Positions 1 through 12,500 of a stretch of 64,000 nt of DNA are shown here, one piece after another; position 1 is the stretch's first letter, and each line of letters opens with the position of its first letter. The notes beneath the pieces are model-generated. The model saw only the letters and a list, made by a program, of their open reading frames with translations. It made no database searches and was not told the DNA's origin. Where the stretch lies: NCBI RefSeq assembly GCF_036588685.1, contig NC_086380.1:37152692-37216691 (forward strand). Direction: 5' to 3'. Both the position numbers and the translations under genes were made by a program. Origin of the DNA: Mytilus trossulus. Its lineage: Eukaryota > Mollusca > Bivalvia > Mytilida > Mytilidae.

Positions 1-2190
1 TTTTTATGATGGTTTTTCGCTTAATGAGACACCTATTTATGTTGGAAAACACATGTTAAAGTTAGCCAAGGCCTTTACGGTAAACATAACACATTGTATG
101 GACCAATGGCATGCTCAGTTATGTCTCTAGGGTGAAAAGATCCAGGGTAGGTATGGTCAATATTGGCGTCTGGCGATCCAAATTGGGGGTAGGGGTCGAT
201 TACATATTTTCTTGGCTTACGTTCACATATTTCAGTATAAATAAAGATTCAGGCATGTAGTAGACACCCTAAGCATTAGTTTGAGCTATAATATACCTCA
301 ATGGCATGTCTGGGCGGTGCTGGGGGAAGATTTTCACTAAAATTGACATTTGCCTTTATGTTGGTTTTCTTGGTTTTTATGATGGTTTTTCATGTTTTTC
401 GCCTAATGAGGCACCTATTTATGTAGGAAAACACATGTTAAAGTTAGCCAAGGCCTTTATGGTAAAAATGACACCTTGTATGGACCAATGGCGTGCTCAG
501 TTTTGTCTCTAGGTTGAAAAGATCCAGGGTATGTATGGTCAATATTGGCGTCTGGCGATCCAAATTGGGGGTAGGGGTCGATTAAATATTTTCTTGGCTT
601 ACGTTCACATATTTCAGTATAAATAAAGATTCAGGCATGTAGTAGACACCCTAAGCATTAGTTTGAGCTATAAAATACCTCAATGGCATGTCTGGGCGGT
701 GCTGGGGGAAAATTTTTACTAAAATTGATATTTGCCTTTATGTTGGTTTTCTTGGTTTTTATGATGGTTTTTCGTGTTTTTCGCCTAATGATGCACCTAT
801 TTAATTTGTAAAATACATTTTAAAGTTAGCCAAGGTCTTTACGGTGAAAATGACACCTTGTATGGACCAATGGCATGCTCAGTTTTGTCTCTAGGGTGAA
901 AAGATCCGGGGTAGGTATGGTCAATATTGGCGTCTGGCGATCCAAATAGGGGGTAGGGGTCGATTAAATATTTTCATGGCTTACGTTCACATATTTCAGT
1001 ATAAATAAAGATTCAGGCATGTATAAGACTACCTAAGCATTAGTTTGAGCTATAAAATACTTCAATGGCGTGTCTGGGCGGTGCTGGGGGAAGATTTTCA
1101 CTATAATTGATATTTTGCCTTTATGTTGGTTTTCTTGGTTTTTATGATGGTTTTTCGCTTAATGAGACACCTATTTATGTTGGAAAACACATGTTAAAGT
1201 TAGCCAAGGCCTTTACGGTAAACATAACACATTGTATGGACCAATGGCATGCTCAGTTATGTCTCTAGGGTGAAAAGATCCAGGGTAGGTATGGTCAATA
1301 TTGGCGTCTGGCGATCCAAATTGGGGGTAGGGGTCGATTACATATTTTCTTGGCTTACGTTCACATATTTCAGTATAAATAAAGATTCAGGCATGTAGTA
1401 GACACCCTAAGCATTAGTTTGAGCTATAATATACCTCAATGGCATGTCTGGGCGGTGCTGGGGGAAGATTTTCACTAAAATTGACATTTGCCTTTATGTT
1501 GGTTTTCTTGGTTTTTATGATGGTTTTTCATGTTTTTCGCCTAATGAGGCACCTATTTATGTAGGAAAACACATGTTAAAGTTAGCCAAGGCCTTTATGG
1601 TAAAAATGACACCTTGTATGGACCAATGGCGTGCTCAGTTTTGTCTCTAGGTTGAAAAGATCCAGGGTATGTATGGTCAATATTGGCGTCTGGCGATCCA
1701 AATTGGGGGTAGGGGTCGATTAAATATTTTCTTGGCTTACGTTCACATATTTCAGTATAAATAAAGATTCAGGCATGTAGTAGACACCCTAAGCATTAGT
1801 TTGAGCTATAAAATACCTCAATGGCATGTCTGGGCGGTGCTGGGGGAAAATTTTTACTAAAATTGATATTTGCCTTTATGTTGGTTTTCTTGGTTTTTAT
1901 GATGGTTTTTCGTGTTTTTCGCCTAATGATGCACCTATTTAATTTGTAAAATACATTTTAAAGTTAGCCAAGGTCTTTACGGTGAAAATGACACCTTGTA
2001 TGGACCAATGGCATGCTCAGTTTTGTCTCTAGGGTGAAAAGATCCGGGGTAGGTATGGTCAATATTGGCGTCTGGCGATCCAAATAGGGGGTAGGGGTCG
2101 ATTAAATATTTTCATGGCTTACGTTCACATATTTCAGTATAAATAAAGATTCAGGCATGTATAAGACTACCTAAGCATTAGTTTGAGCTA
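1..2190. repeat. Three-monomer higher-order duplication
   Basis: Bases from 1 to about 1050 recur at 1139 to about 2188 with no difference that I can see, including shared private variants (for example AAACATAACACATTG at both 84 and 1222). The offset of 1138 bp equals three monomers. Neighbouring monomers inside the block differ from each other much more than the two blocks do. This is a recent multi-monomer duplication, or an assembly duplication. Confidence 0.85.
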
Positions 2191-4956
2191 TGATATACCT
2201 CAATTGCGTGTCTGGGCGGTGCTGGGGGAAGATTTTCACTATAATTGACATTTGCCTTTATGTTGGTTTTCTTGGTTTTTATGATGGTTTTTCGTGTTTT
2301 CCGCTTAATGATGCACCTATTTAATTTGTAAAATACATTTTAAAGTTAGCCAAGGCCTTTACGGTAAAAATGACACCTTGTATGGACCAATGAAATGCTC
2401 AGTTTTGTCTCTAGGGTGAAAAGATCCGGGGTAGGTATGGTCAATATTGGCGTCTGGCGATCCAAATAGGGGGTAGGGGTCGATAAAATATTTTCTTGTC
2501 TTACGTTCACATATTTCAGTATAAATAAAGATTCAGGCATGTAGTAGACACCCTAAGCATTAGATTGAGCTATAAAATACCTTAATGGCATGTCTGGGCG
2601 GTGCTGGGGATGATTTTTACTATAATTGATATTTGCCTTTATGTTGGTTTTCTTGGTTTTTATGATGGTTTTTCGTGTTTTCCGATAAATAAGGCACATA
2701 TTTATGTTGGAAAACACTCGTTAAAGTTAACCAAGGCATTAACGGTAAAAATGACAGCTTGTATGGACCAATGACATGCCCAGTTATGTCTCCAGGGTGA
2801 AAAGATCCGAGGTAGGTATGGTCAATATTGGCGTCTGGCGATCCAAATTGGGGGTAGGGGTCGATTAAATATTTTCTTGGCTTACGTTCACATATTTCAG
2901 TATAAATAAAGATTCAGGCATGTAGAAGACACCCTAAGCATTACTCTGAGCTATAAAATACCTCAATGGCATGTCTGGGCGGTGCTGGGGGAAGATTTTC
3001 ACTATAATTGACATTTGCCTTCATGTTTGTTTTCTTGGTTTTTATGATGGTTTTTCGTGTTTTTCGCTTAATGAGGCACCTATTTATGTTGGAAAACACA
3101 TGTTAAAGTTAGCCAAGGCCTTTACGGTAAAAATGACACCTTGTATGGACCAATGGCGTGCTCAGTTTTGTCTCTAGGTTGAAAAGATCCAGGGTATGTA
3201 TGGTCAATATTGGCGTCTGGCGATCCAAATTGGGGGTAGGGGTCGATTAAATATTTTCTTGGCTTACGTTCACATATTTCAGTATAAATAAAGATTCAGG
3301 CATGTAGAAGACACCCTAAGCATTAGTCTGAGCTATAAAATACCTTAATGGCATGTCTGGGCGGTGCTGGGGGATGATTTTTACCATAATTGATATTTGC
3401 CTTTATGTTGGTTTTCTTGGTTTTTATGATGATTTTTCGTGTTTTCCGGTTAATAAGGCACCTATTTATGTTGGAAAACACTCGTTAAAGTTAACCAAGG
3501 CATTAACGGTAAAAATGACAGCTCGTATGGACCAATGACATGCCCAGTTATGTCTCCAGGGTGAAAAGATCCGAGGTAGGTATGGTCAATATTGGCGTCT
3601 GGCGATCCAAATTGGGGGTAGGGGTCGATTAAATATTTTCTTGGCTTACGTTCACATATTTCAGTATAAATAAAGATTCAGGCATGTAGAAGACACCCTA
3701 AGCATTAGTCTGAGCTATAAAATACCTCAATGGCATGTCTGGGCGGTGCTGGGGGAAGATTTTCACTATTATAATTGATATTTGCCTTTATGTTTGTTTT
3801 CTTGGTTTTTATGATGGTTTTTCGTGTTTTTCGCTTAATGAGGCACCTATTTATGTAGGAAAACACATGTTAAAGTTAGCCAAGGCCTTTACGGTAAAAA
3901 TGACACCTTGTATGGACCAATGGCGTGCTCAGTTTTGTCTCTAGGTTGAAAAGATCCAGGGTATGTATGGTCAATATTGGCGTCTGGCGATCCAAATTGG
4001 GGGTAGGGGTCGATTTAATATTTTCTTGGCTTACGTTCACATATTTCAGTATAAATAAAGATTCAGGCATGTAGTAGACACCCTAAGCATTAGTTTGAGC
4101 TATGATATACCTAAATGGCATGTCTGGGCGGTGCTGGGGGAAGATTTTTACTAAAATTGATATTTGCCTTTATGTTGGTTTTTCGTGTTTTTCGCCTAAT
4201 GATGCACCTATTTAATTTGTAAAATACATTTTAAAGTTAGCCAAGGCCTTTACGGTAAAAATGACACCTTGTATGGACCAATGACATGCTCAGTTTTGTC
4301 TCTAGGGTGAAAAGATCCGGGGTAGGTATGGTCAATATTGGCGTCTGGCAATCCAAATAGGAGGTAGGGGTCGATTAAATATTTTCTTGGCTTACGTTAA
4401 CATATTTCAGTATAAATAAAGATTCAGGCATGTAGTAGACACCCTAAGCATTAGTTTGAGCTATAAAATACTTCAATGGCGTGTCTGGGCGGTGCTGGGG
4501 GAAGATTTTCACTATAATTGATATTTTGCCTTTATGTTGGTTTTCTTGGTTTTTATGATGGTTTTTCGCTTAATGAGACACCTATTTATGTTGGAAAACA
4601 CATGTTAAAGTTAGCCAAGGCCTTTACGGTAAAAATAACACATTGTATGGACCAATGGCATGCTCAGTTTTGTCTCTAGGGTGAAAAGATCCAGGGTAAG
4701 TATGGTCAATATTAGCGTCTGGCGATCCAAATTGGGGGTAGGGGTCGATTACATATTTTCTTGGCTTACGTTCACATATTTCAGTATAAATAAAGATTCA
4801 GGCATGTAGTAGACACCCTAAGCATTAGTTTGAGCTATAATATACCTCAATGGCATGTCTGGGCGGTGCTGGGGGAAGATTTTCACTAAAATTGACATTT
4901 GGCTTTATGTTGGTTTTCTTGGTTTTTATGATGGTTTTTCATGTTTTTCGCCTAAT
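1..4956. repeat. Satellite array, left block (about 13 monomers of ~379 bp)
   Basis: Head-to-tail copies of a roughly 379-bp AT-rich unit. The landmark GGCGGTGCTGGGG recurs near 312, 691, 1078, 1450, 1829, 2215, 2597, 2977, 3360, 3743, 4126, 4489 and 4861. Each unit also holds GGTATGGTCAATATTGG, a TATAAATAAAG box and ATTCAGGCATGTA. Units differ by point changes and small indels; the one near 4120-4490 lacks about 20 bp after TTTATGTTGG. A recurring 60-69 codon frame starting near the landmark is broken by different indels in different units, so I do not call it a gene. The array continues beyond the left edge and resumes after the transposon at 9508. Confidence 0.95.
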
Positions 4957-5345
4957 CACTGGGGTAAAGCTGATGACCGTAACTGCATTCACGGTCATCC
5001 CAAGATGTCAGCTGAAAAATTAGGTCAGTTTTTTTATTGTCTGTTAAGGTGTTTCTACATCATTTTCTTTACAAAGCATACTTTGATACGATGTAAATTT
5101 ATAAAAGATTCACACGGAAGTCACAAATCTCTACCGAGGAACGTGTATAAAACGGGAATTTGGATTTGAAAAATTCGCTAGGATGACCGTAAATCGTAAT
5201 CGAGATGACCGTAACAGGATTAGCGATTCATAACAAGGCTGACCGTAATTGGTTAAAAGATGACCGTAAATTGTTAAGGATGACCGTAATTTATAAAGGA
5301 TGACCGTAATTTATAAAGAATGACTAAATTTAAAGAATGACCGTC
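4957..5345 (+). repeat. Left TIR and GATGACCGTAA subterminal array
   Basis: The first 230 bp match the reverse complement of the right end. It then carries spaced copies of GATGACCGTAA or close variants at about 5182, 5204, 5231, 5251, 5269, 5290 and 5309, plus weaker ones to 5345. Such subterminal arrays usually bind transposase in DNA transposons; here that role is inferred. Confidence 0.85.
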
Positions 5346-5585
5346 AATTGAAAGAAAATATCCATATTAGTATGCATTGTTTTTTGTTGAGTTTGTCGCA
5401 ATAGGGGCTCGGTTAGTTCTTCTTAACTATTTGGCGTATTTTGAGTTTATATGAAAATGATAGCAATCGATGTTGTGAGTAGTTTTGATTTAAATGGACA
5501 CTATAGACAATAGACACCTGCAAACAACAGGTGATTTTAACTGTGTAACTGAGTGAGCCGTATCAAATGAAACTCGTATGAACTT

Positions 5586-7225
5586 CAGATCATATATTTA
5601 TTTTACAAACACTGATAGACAAATACTGTCACAGTAAAGAGGGTAGATTATATACTTGTTTTGTAGACTTTCGCAAATCATTCGACAGTGTAATTCATAT
5701 AGGTCTTAAACTGAAGCTTATTAATATGAAAGTGGTACTGTATTTTATAATAGTATATCAGATATGTATAACACAGAGTTATTAGGCGGATTTAGGAGGG
5801 GGCAGGGGGCCTCGCCCCCCCCCCCCTTTTTGGAAAAGAAAATAGTTGCTTATATAGGGAATCACTGAAGCGTGACTGAAGCGGGCCCCCTCTTATGTTA
5901 GTCAGTGGGCCCCCACTAATGGAAATTCCTGGATCCGCCACTGTTACAATAGTCATATCCGCGCAAGCATGTGTTGGAGCTTCTCTCACTGACCCTTTTA
6001 GCATTAAATTAGGTGTAAGACAAGGAGACAACTTGAGTCCTTCATTATTTAAAATATTTATAAATGACTTCCCATCTTAGCTTGACTCCTGTCTGGATGC
6101 AGTTTCCCTGCACTCAGAGAAATTAAATTGTTTGATGTATGCGGATGATATTGTGATTAAGTCAACACCAGCCATAGGGCTTCAAAGTAGACTTGATCAG
6201 CTAGAAAAATATTGTGCTGACTGGTGCCTGAAAGTGAATATTAAAAAGACTAAAGTCATAATTTTTATAAAGGCTGGAAGGTGAATTTTCGACTGCAGGA
6301 TAACTTGATTGACTGTGTCGCTCATTACAAATATTTAGGTGTTCACTTTACTGCATCTGGAAGTTTTCATCTAGCTAAAACTGATCTTTATAATAAGGAT
6401 CTTAAGGCCTACTATACACTTAGAAAGGATTTTATCAATTTGTCTCCTGGAATAAAATCTTGTTTTCATATTTTTGATCATACCCTTAAACCAATTATGT
6501 TATATAATTCAGAGGTATGGGGAGGTTATAATGTATCTTGTAATAAATTACAGTCTTTCTTATTTAATCTTGAAAATATTTTTAAAAATCTTAAGTGTGA
6601 GAATCTCCATCTTTTTAAATTTATACTTGGTGTACACAAAAGGAGTGTAAATTTTGCTGTATTATCAGAACTGGGGCGTTTCCCCTTACATTATGATATT
6701 GTAAAGTCAATTCTAACATAACTTCTTGGTTCTCATTTGCTAAAAAAGTACATGTATTAGAAGTTTTTGAAATTTAACAAGAAGTAAAACATTTCGGACA
6801 ATATAAATTTTTGAACATATCTAGCAAATTAATTCACACTAAATATATTAGCAATTGGTATGCTTGCCAAAATAAAGCTTCTGATGGAAAACTGTTTAAT
6901 TATGTGAAATTAAAGCAGAATTTTGGTTATGAAAATTATCTTTCTTTAATTAAGGACTTTGATTTTAGAAGATCTATATGCAAATTACGTATTTCTGCTC
7001 ATAAGCTTCAAATATTCCACGAAATGAAAGAATTTGCAAAAAAATGCTCCTTTGGCCGTGTTGACTAACTGTCAAAATTTTAAATCAAATAGAGATGCTC
7101 CCTTTGACTTTGTTTGCCAAAGAAATCCACTTTTTTCTATACTTGATAACTCAGCATACATTTATTTATTTTTTAAACTATGAAGACAATCAGGTCCTTA
7201 ATGCTGTTGGTAAATTTATTAAAGT
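5586..7225 (+). pseudogene. Decayed LINE (non-LTR retrotransposon) reverse transcriptase, 5'-truncated
   Basis: Pieces of a reverse transcriptase follow each other in order. Around 5586-5710 is a frame with the motif A-like stretch FVDFRKSFDSV (catalytic Asp). Around 5993-6077 is GVRQGDNLSPSLF, the motif B region. At 6139-6150 is the YADD box (catalytic Asp pair). From about 6281 to 6718 comes the thumb region with YKYLGVHF, and 6811-7068 holds a downstream C-terminal frame with LRISAHKLQI. Stops (TAG at 6078), frameshifts between boxes and the insertion at 5773-5945 show that it is dead. N-terminal endonuclease sequence is not visible. LINE assignment is firm; the clade (CR1/L2/Jockey-like) is not. 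Confidence 0.85.
5773..5945. mobile_element. Small non-autonomous element with GGATCCGCCACTG end
   Basis: It interrupts the LINE between reverse-transcriptase motifs A and B. The right end is TGGATCCGCCACTG and the left end carries the decayed inverted form GGCGGATTTAGG. It contains C- and G-runs and the phrase TATATAGGGAATCA, shared with the copy at 45112-45236. Confidence 0.7.
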
Positions 7226-7745
7226 GAATATGAGTTAGTAATTGTATTGTTACTGTATGTAAAAAATGTTTGTATCTATGTATCTATGCAAATCAATATT
7301 CTGTTTTCTTATTCATGTATGCTATTGTTTCAGAAAAAGGGAGAAGGTTTGGGCCCATTAAAACGTTTAATCCCGCTGCAAATGTTTGCACCTGTCCTAA
7401 GTCAGGAATCTGATGTACAGTAGTTGTCGTTTGTTTATGTAATATATACGTGTTTCTCGTTTCTCGTTTTGTTTATATAGATTAGACCGTTGGTTTTCCC
7501 GTTTGAATGGTTTTACACTAGTAATTTTGGGGCCCTTTATAGCTTGTTGTTCGGTGTGAGCCAAGGCTCCGTGTTGAAGGCCGTACTTTAACCTATAATG
7601 GTTTAATTTTTAAATTGTTATTTGGATGGAGAGTTGTCTCATTGGCACTCACACCACATCTTCCTATATCTATGCTCTGTATGCCCCTTGTGGGCCCTTA
7701 ATTTGAAATAAAATATGTTCTGTTCTGTTCTGTTCTGATCTATGT
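7226..7745 (+). mobile_element. LINE 3' tail with nested family A copy
   Basis: This follows the LINE stop and ends in TGAAATAAAATA and a short TGTTC microsatellite (about 7717-7738), a usual LINE terminus. Much of it is occupied by a family A repeat. Confidence 0.65.
7322..7673 (-). repeat. Dispersed repeat family A, copy in LINE tail
   Basis: Near full-length copy, reverse orientation relative to the reference copies at 50948 and 61838. Diagnostic phrases include GGTTTTCCCGTTTGAATGG, GGGGCCCTTTATAGC and GAGAGTTGTCTCATTGGCA. Confidence 0.85.
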
Positions 7746-9170
7746 CTGTTTATTTTGCTATCTTCTGCATATTTAAAAAAGAATGCAATTCAAAAACCAG
7801 ATAAGTTTTTTTTTCTCAAACAAAGACTTTACATAACTTTTACATATCTAAAGGTCCTGTCATGCTTTAAGGTTTATGTACCCTTCTGTAGCCATTTTTG
7901 TACGAATTTTTTTGTAAACATCAATTGTATCAAAACTACAGATATAAAGAATAATAGATACAGTCCATTTTAAACATATACTAGGGGGAAACTTGATGTA
8001 AAGCATTATTATTTTCTGTTGCATTGCATTTAGTAGATAAAGAGTACTTTGTGGCAAATAAACCAAGATTTTTATAGAAAATCCACAGCCTTTAATAAAG
8101 AGATTTTTGTTATAAAATTTGGAACATAGATTACTCACTTGCTTTTCTATGATGTGCTAGTGTTTATATTTTACAAAAAGTTCTAACCAACCTGTAAATT
8201 CCAAAATACCTCGTGCAGAGTAACTAAAGTGGAGCGCACCCTAAAAGGTGTACTTGATTTTGTCCATATTTTTATCTGTTCTAACCAATAACTACATTAA
8301 TAAACTTGTGTTAAAGAAATCAATGCTAGCACTGCATGCAATAATCCTATATCTATCGGTCATCAAATTGCCAAATATGATAGAACAAGGATAAAGGCTG
8401 TGGATTCTTATATAAAATTTCCATACGTTTAGCATTGAAGCAACACAAGGGTACATAATCCTTAATACTTTCCTAGATGCATCAGTTTGTTTGTTCTCTT
8501 AAAAGATATGTGTGTGTAAAAACGGCCATATTTTTTCAATTCCCTCAGATGAACCTTTAACATTATGAATATCCGGTAATTGAGCCCATGTCTATGGTTC
8601 CAGAGGAGCAAAATAAAATCTTGATTTGTCTTGATATATATAAAAAAAAACAATTCTGTTTTCCGTTTATGCCATTTACAAGGCTCCCCTTTGAAATTCT
8701 CTATTTATACAAGACTATTTTAGGATCTATTTTGCTGGAGCACACCTTCCTAAAACTAAATGTTTGTGGACCAATATGATTGTCTATAGTGTGTATTAAA
8801 ATGCTGTCTACATTAGATGAGGTGAACTTGCAAGTGGAAAAATGATAACACATGTACGTATCTGAAATTAAAAAAATCCAACATCTGCAATGGTAGTTGA
8901 AACGATATGACATAAATGGCTGTACATCCATTGCCTTTTTTAAAAAGCTGTATTAATTATATAAAATTAATAGGAATCTCAGAAATAAAAAATCTTTTGG
9001 CTTGTAGTTGGAAGCTACATATGACGAACCATGTATTTGAAGCACGTCTTATTTTTGTCTACCTTTATGATAATATCTTATAAATACGGCTTACACCAAT
9101 ACGATTATTTATTTGATACAAAAAAGGTAATACAAATACGGATATTTCTTAGAAATAACGGTTATACTAT
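7746..9170. other. Unrecognised AT-rich interior of the 4.55-kb transposon
   Basis: Only short, low-complexity frames occur on both strands. I see no transposase DDE or zinc-finger pattern, no splice-bounded exon and no recognisable repeat. Confidence 0.6.
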
Positions 9171-9174
9171 GAAA

Positions 9175-9507
9175 GTTACGGTCATCCTTTCGAAATTACG
9201 GTCATCATTTTACCAATTACGGTCATCCTTATTATATGTTACGGTCATCAAGAAAATATTTTAAAGATGATTTACGGTCATCTTAGCGAATTTTTCAAAT
9301 CCAATTTCCCGTTCTACACACGTTCCTCGGTAGAGATTTGCGACTTCCGTGTGAATCTTTTATAAATTTACATCGTACCAATGTATGCTTTGTAAAGAAA
9401 ATGATGTAGAAACACCTTAACAGACAATACAAATACTGACCTAATTTTTCGTCCGACATCTTGGGATGACCGTGAATGCAGTTACGGTCATCAGCTTTAC
9501 CCCAGTG
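9175..9507 (-). repeat. Right TIR and TTACGGTCATC subterminal array
   Basis: This is the mirror of the left arm. TTACGGTCATC or close variants occur at about 9177, 9196, 9218, 9240, 9272 and 9482. The outer 230 bp pair with the left TIR apart from scattered substitutions. Confidence 0.85.
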
Positions 9508-12500
9508 CTAATGAGGCACCTATTTATGTAGGAAAACACATGTTAAAGTTAGCCAAGGCCTTTACGGTAAAAATGACACCTTGTATGGACCAATGGCGTG
9601 CTCAGTTTTGTCTCTAGGTTGAAAAGATCAAGGGTATGTATGGTCAATATTGGCGTCTGGCGATCCAAATTGGGGGTAGGGGTCGATTACATATTTTCTT
9701 GGCTTACGTTCACATATTTCAGTATAAATAAAGATTCAGGCATGTAGAAGACACCCTAAGCATTACTCTGAGCTATAAAATACCTCAATGGCATGTCTGG
9801 GCGGTGCTGGGGGAAGATTTTCACTATAATTGACATTTGCCTTTATGTTTGTTTTCTTGGTTTTTATGATGGTTTTTCGTGTTTTTCGCTTAATGAGGCA
9901 CCTATTTATGTTGGAAAACACATGTTAAAGTTAGCCAAGGCCTTTACGGTAAAAATGACACCTTGTATGGACCAATGAAATGCTCAGTTTTGTCTCTAGG
10001 GTGAAAAGATCCGGGGTAGGTATGGTCAATATTGGCGTCTGGCGATCCAAATAGGGGGTAGGGGTCGATAAAATATTTTCTTGTCTTACGTTCACATATT
10101 TCAGTATAAATAAAGATTCAGGCATGTAGTAGACACCCTAAGCATTAGATTGAGCTATAAAATACCTTAATGGCATGTCTGGGCGGTGCTGGGGATGATT
10201 TTTACTATAATTGATATTTGCCTTTATGTTGGTTTTCTTGGTTTTTATGATGGTTTTTCGTGTTTTCCGATAAATAAGGCACATATTTATGTTGGAAAAC
10301 ACTCGTTAAAGTTAACCAAGGCATTAACGGTAAAAATGACAGCTCGTATGGACCAATGACATGCCCAGTTATGTCTCCAGGGTGAAAAGATCCGAGGTAG
10401 GTATGGTCAATATTGGCGTCTGGCGATCCAAATTGGGGGTAGGGGTCGATTAAATATTTTCTTGGCTTACGTTCACATATTTCAGTATAAATAAAGATTC
10501 AGGCATGTAGAAGACACCCTAAGCATTACTCTGAGCTATAAAATACCTCAATGGCATGTCTGGGCGGTGCTGGGGGAAGATTTTCACTATAATTGACATT
10601 TGCCCTTATGTTTGTTTTCTTGGTTTTTATGATGGTTTTTCGTGTTTTTCGCTTAATGAGGCACCTATTTATGTTGGAAAACACATGTTAAAGTTAGCCA
10701 AGGCCTTTACGGTAAAAATGACACCTTGTATGGACCAATGGCATGCTCAGTTTTGTCTCTACGGTGAAAGGATCCGGAGTAGGTATGGTCAATATTGGCG
10801 TCTGGCGATCCAAATAGGGGGTAGGGGTCGATTAAATATTTTCTTGGCTTACGTTCACATATTTCAGTATAAGTAAAGATTCAGGCATGTATAAGACTAC
10901 CTAAGCATTAGTTTGAGCTATGATATACCTCAATTGCATGTCTGGGCGGTGCTGGGGGAAGATTTTCACTATAATTGACATTTGCCTTTATGTTGGTTTT
11001 CTTGGTTTTTATGATGGTTTTTCGTGTTTTCCGCTTAATGATGCACCTATTTATGTAGGAAAATACATTTTAAAGTTCGCCAAGGCCTTTACGGTAAAAA
11101 TGACACCTTGTATGGACCAATGAAATGCTCTGTTTTGTCTCTGGGGTGAAAAGATCCGGGGTAGGTATAGTCAATATTGGCGTCTGGCGATCCAAATAGG
11201 GGGTAAGGGTCGATAAAATATTTTCTTGGCTTACGTTCACATATTTCAGTATAAATAAAGATTCAGGCATGTAGTAGACACCCTATGCATTAGTTTGAGC
11301 TATAAAATACCTTAATGGCATGTCTGGGCGGTGCTGGGGGATGATTTTTACTATAATTGATATTTGCCTTTATGTTGGTTTTCTTGGTTTTTATGATGGT
11401 TTTTCGTGTTTTCCGCTTTATGATGCACCTATTTAATTTGTTAAATACATTTTAAAGTTAGCCAAGGCCTTTACGGTAAAACTGACAACTTGTATGGACC
11501 AATGAAATGCTCAGTTTTGTCTCTAGGGTGAAAAGATCCGGGGTAGGTATGGTCAATATTGGCGTCTGGCGATCCAAATAGGGGGTAGGGGTCGATAAAA
11601 TATTTTCTTGGCTTACGTTCACATATTTCAGTATAAATAAAGATTCAGGCATGTAGTAGACACCCTATGCATTAGTTTGAGCTATAATATACCTCAATGG
11701 CATGTCTGAACGGTGCTGGGGGAAGATTTTCACTATAATTGATATTTGCCTTCATGTTGGTTTTCTTGGTTTTTATTATGTTTTTTCGTGTTTTCCGCTT
11801 AATAAGGCACCTATTTATGTTGGAAAACACACGTTCAAGTTAGACAAGGCCTTTACGGTAAAAATGACACCTTGTTTAGACCAATGACATGCTCAGTTTT
11901 GTCTCTAGGGTGAAAAGATCCGGGGTAGGTATGGTCAATATTGGCGTCTGGCGATCCAAATTGGGGGTAGGGGTCGATTAAATATTTTCTTGGCTTACGT
12001 TCACATATTTTAGTATAAATAAAAATTCAGGCATATAGTAGAAACCCTTAGCATTAGTTTGAAATATAATATACCTCAATGGCATGTCTGGGCGGTGCTG
12101 AGGGAAGATTTTCACTATAATTGAGATTTCCCTTTATGTTGGTTTTCTTGGCTTTTTTGATGGTTTTTCGTGTTTTACGCATAATGAGGCACCTATTTAT
12201 GTTGGAAAACACATGTTAAAGTTAGACAAGGACTTTACGGTAAAAATGACACCTTGTATCGACCAATGACATGCTCAGCTTTGTCTCTAGGGTGAAAAGA
12301 TCCGGGGTAGGTATGGTCAATATAGGCGTCTGACTATCCAAATTGGGGGTAGGGGTCGATTAAATATTTTCTTGGCTTACGTTCACATATTTCAGTATAA
12401 ATAAAGATTCAGGCATGTAGTAGACACCCTAAGCATTAGTTTGAGCTATAATATACCTCAACGGCATGTCTGGGCGGTGCTGGGGGATAATTTTCACTAT

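Larger units (their letters stand above)
4957..9507. mobile_element. 4.55-kb DNA transposon with long TIRs inserted in the satellite
   Basis: The left end CACTGGGGTAAAGC is mirrored by GCTTTACCCCAGTG at the right end, and inverted similarity extends about 230 bp inward on each side. The satellite bases CTAAT lie on both sides (4952-4956 and 9508-9512), giving a 5-bp target-site duplication that can be checked against intact monomers. Inside each TIR is a run of the motif GATGACCGTAA, facing inward from both ends. No transposase frame is visible; the interior is a decayed LINE (about 5586-7745) and unrecognised AT-rich DNA. It is therefore probably non-autonomous. A 5-bp duplication and CAC start would fit Transib-like elements, but the superfamily is unproven. 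Confidence 0.9.

Noticed and set aside
306-512. Recurring 61-69 codon frame beginning MSGRCWGKIF in most satellite monomers
   Set aside because: It is carried by the tandem repeat, breaks at different indels in different monomers, crosses no family motif and has no splice or start support.
1-4956. CRISPR-like array
   Set aside because: The units are 379 bp with no short repeat/unique spacer pattern, and the DNA is animal.
6281-7068. Two separate genes suggested by adjacent long frames
   Set aside because: They are consecutive pieces of one decayed LINE C-terminus, as shown by the upstream YADD box and domain order.
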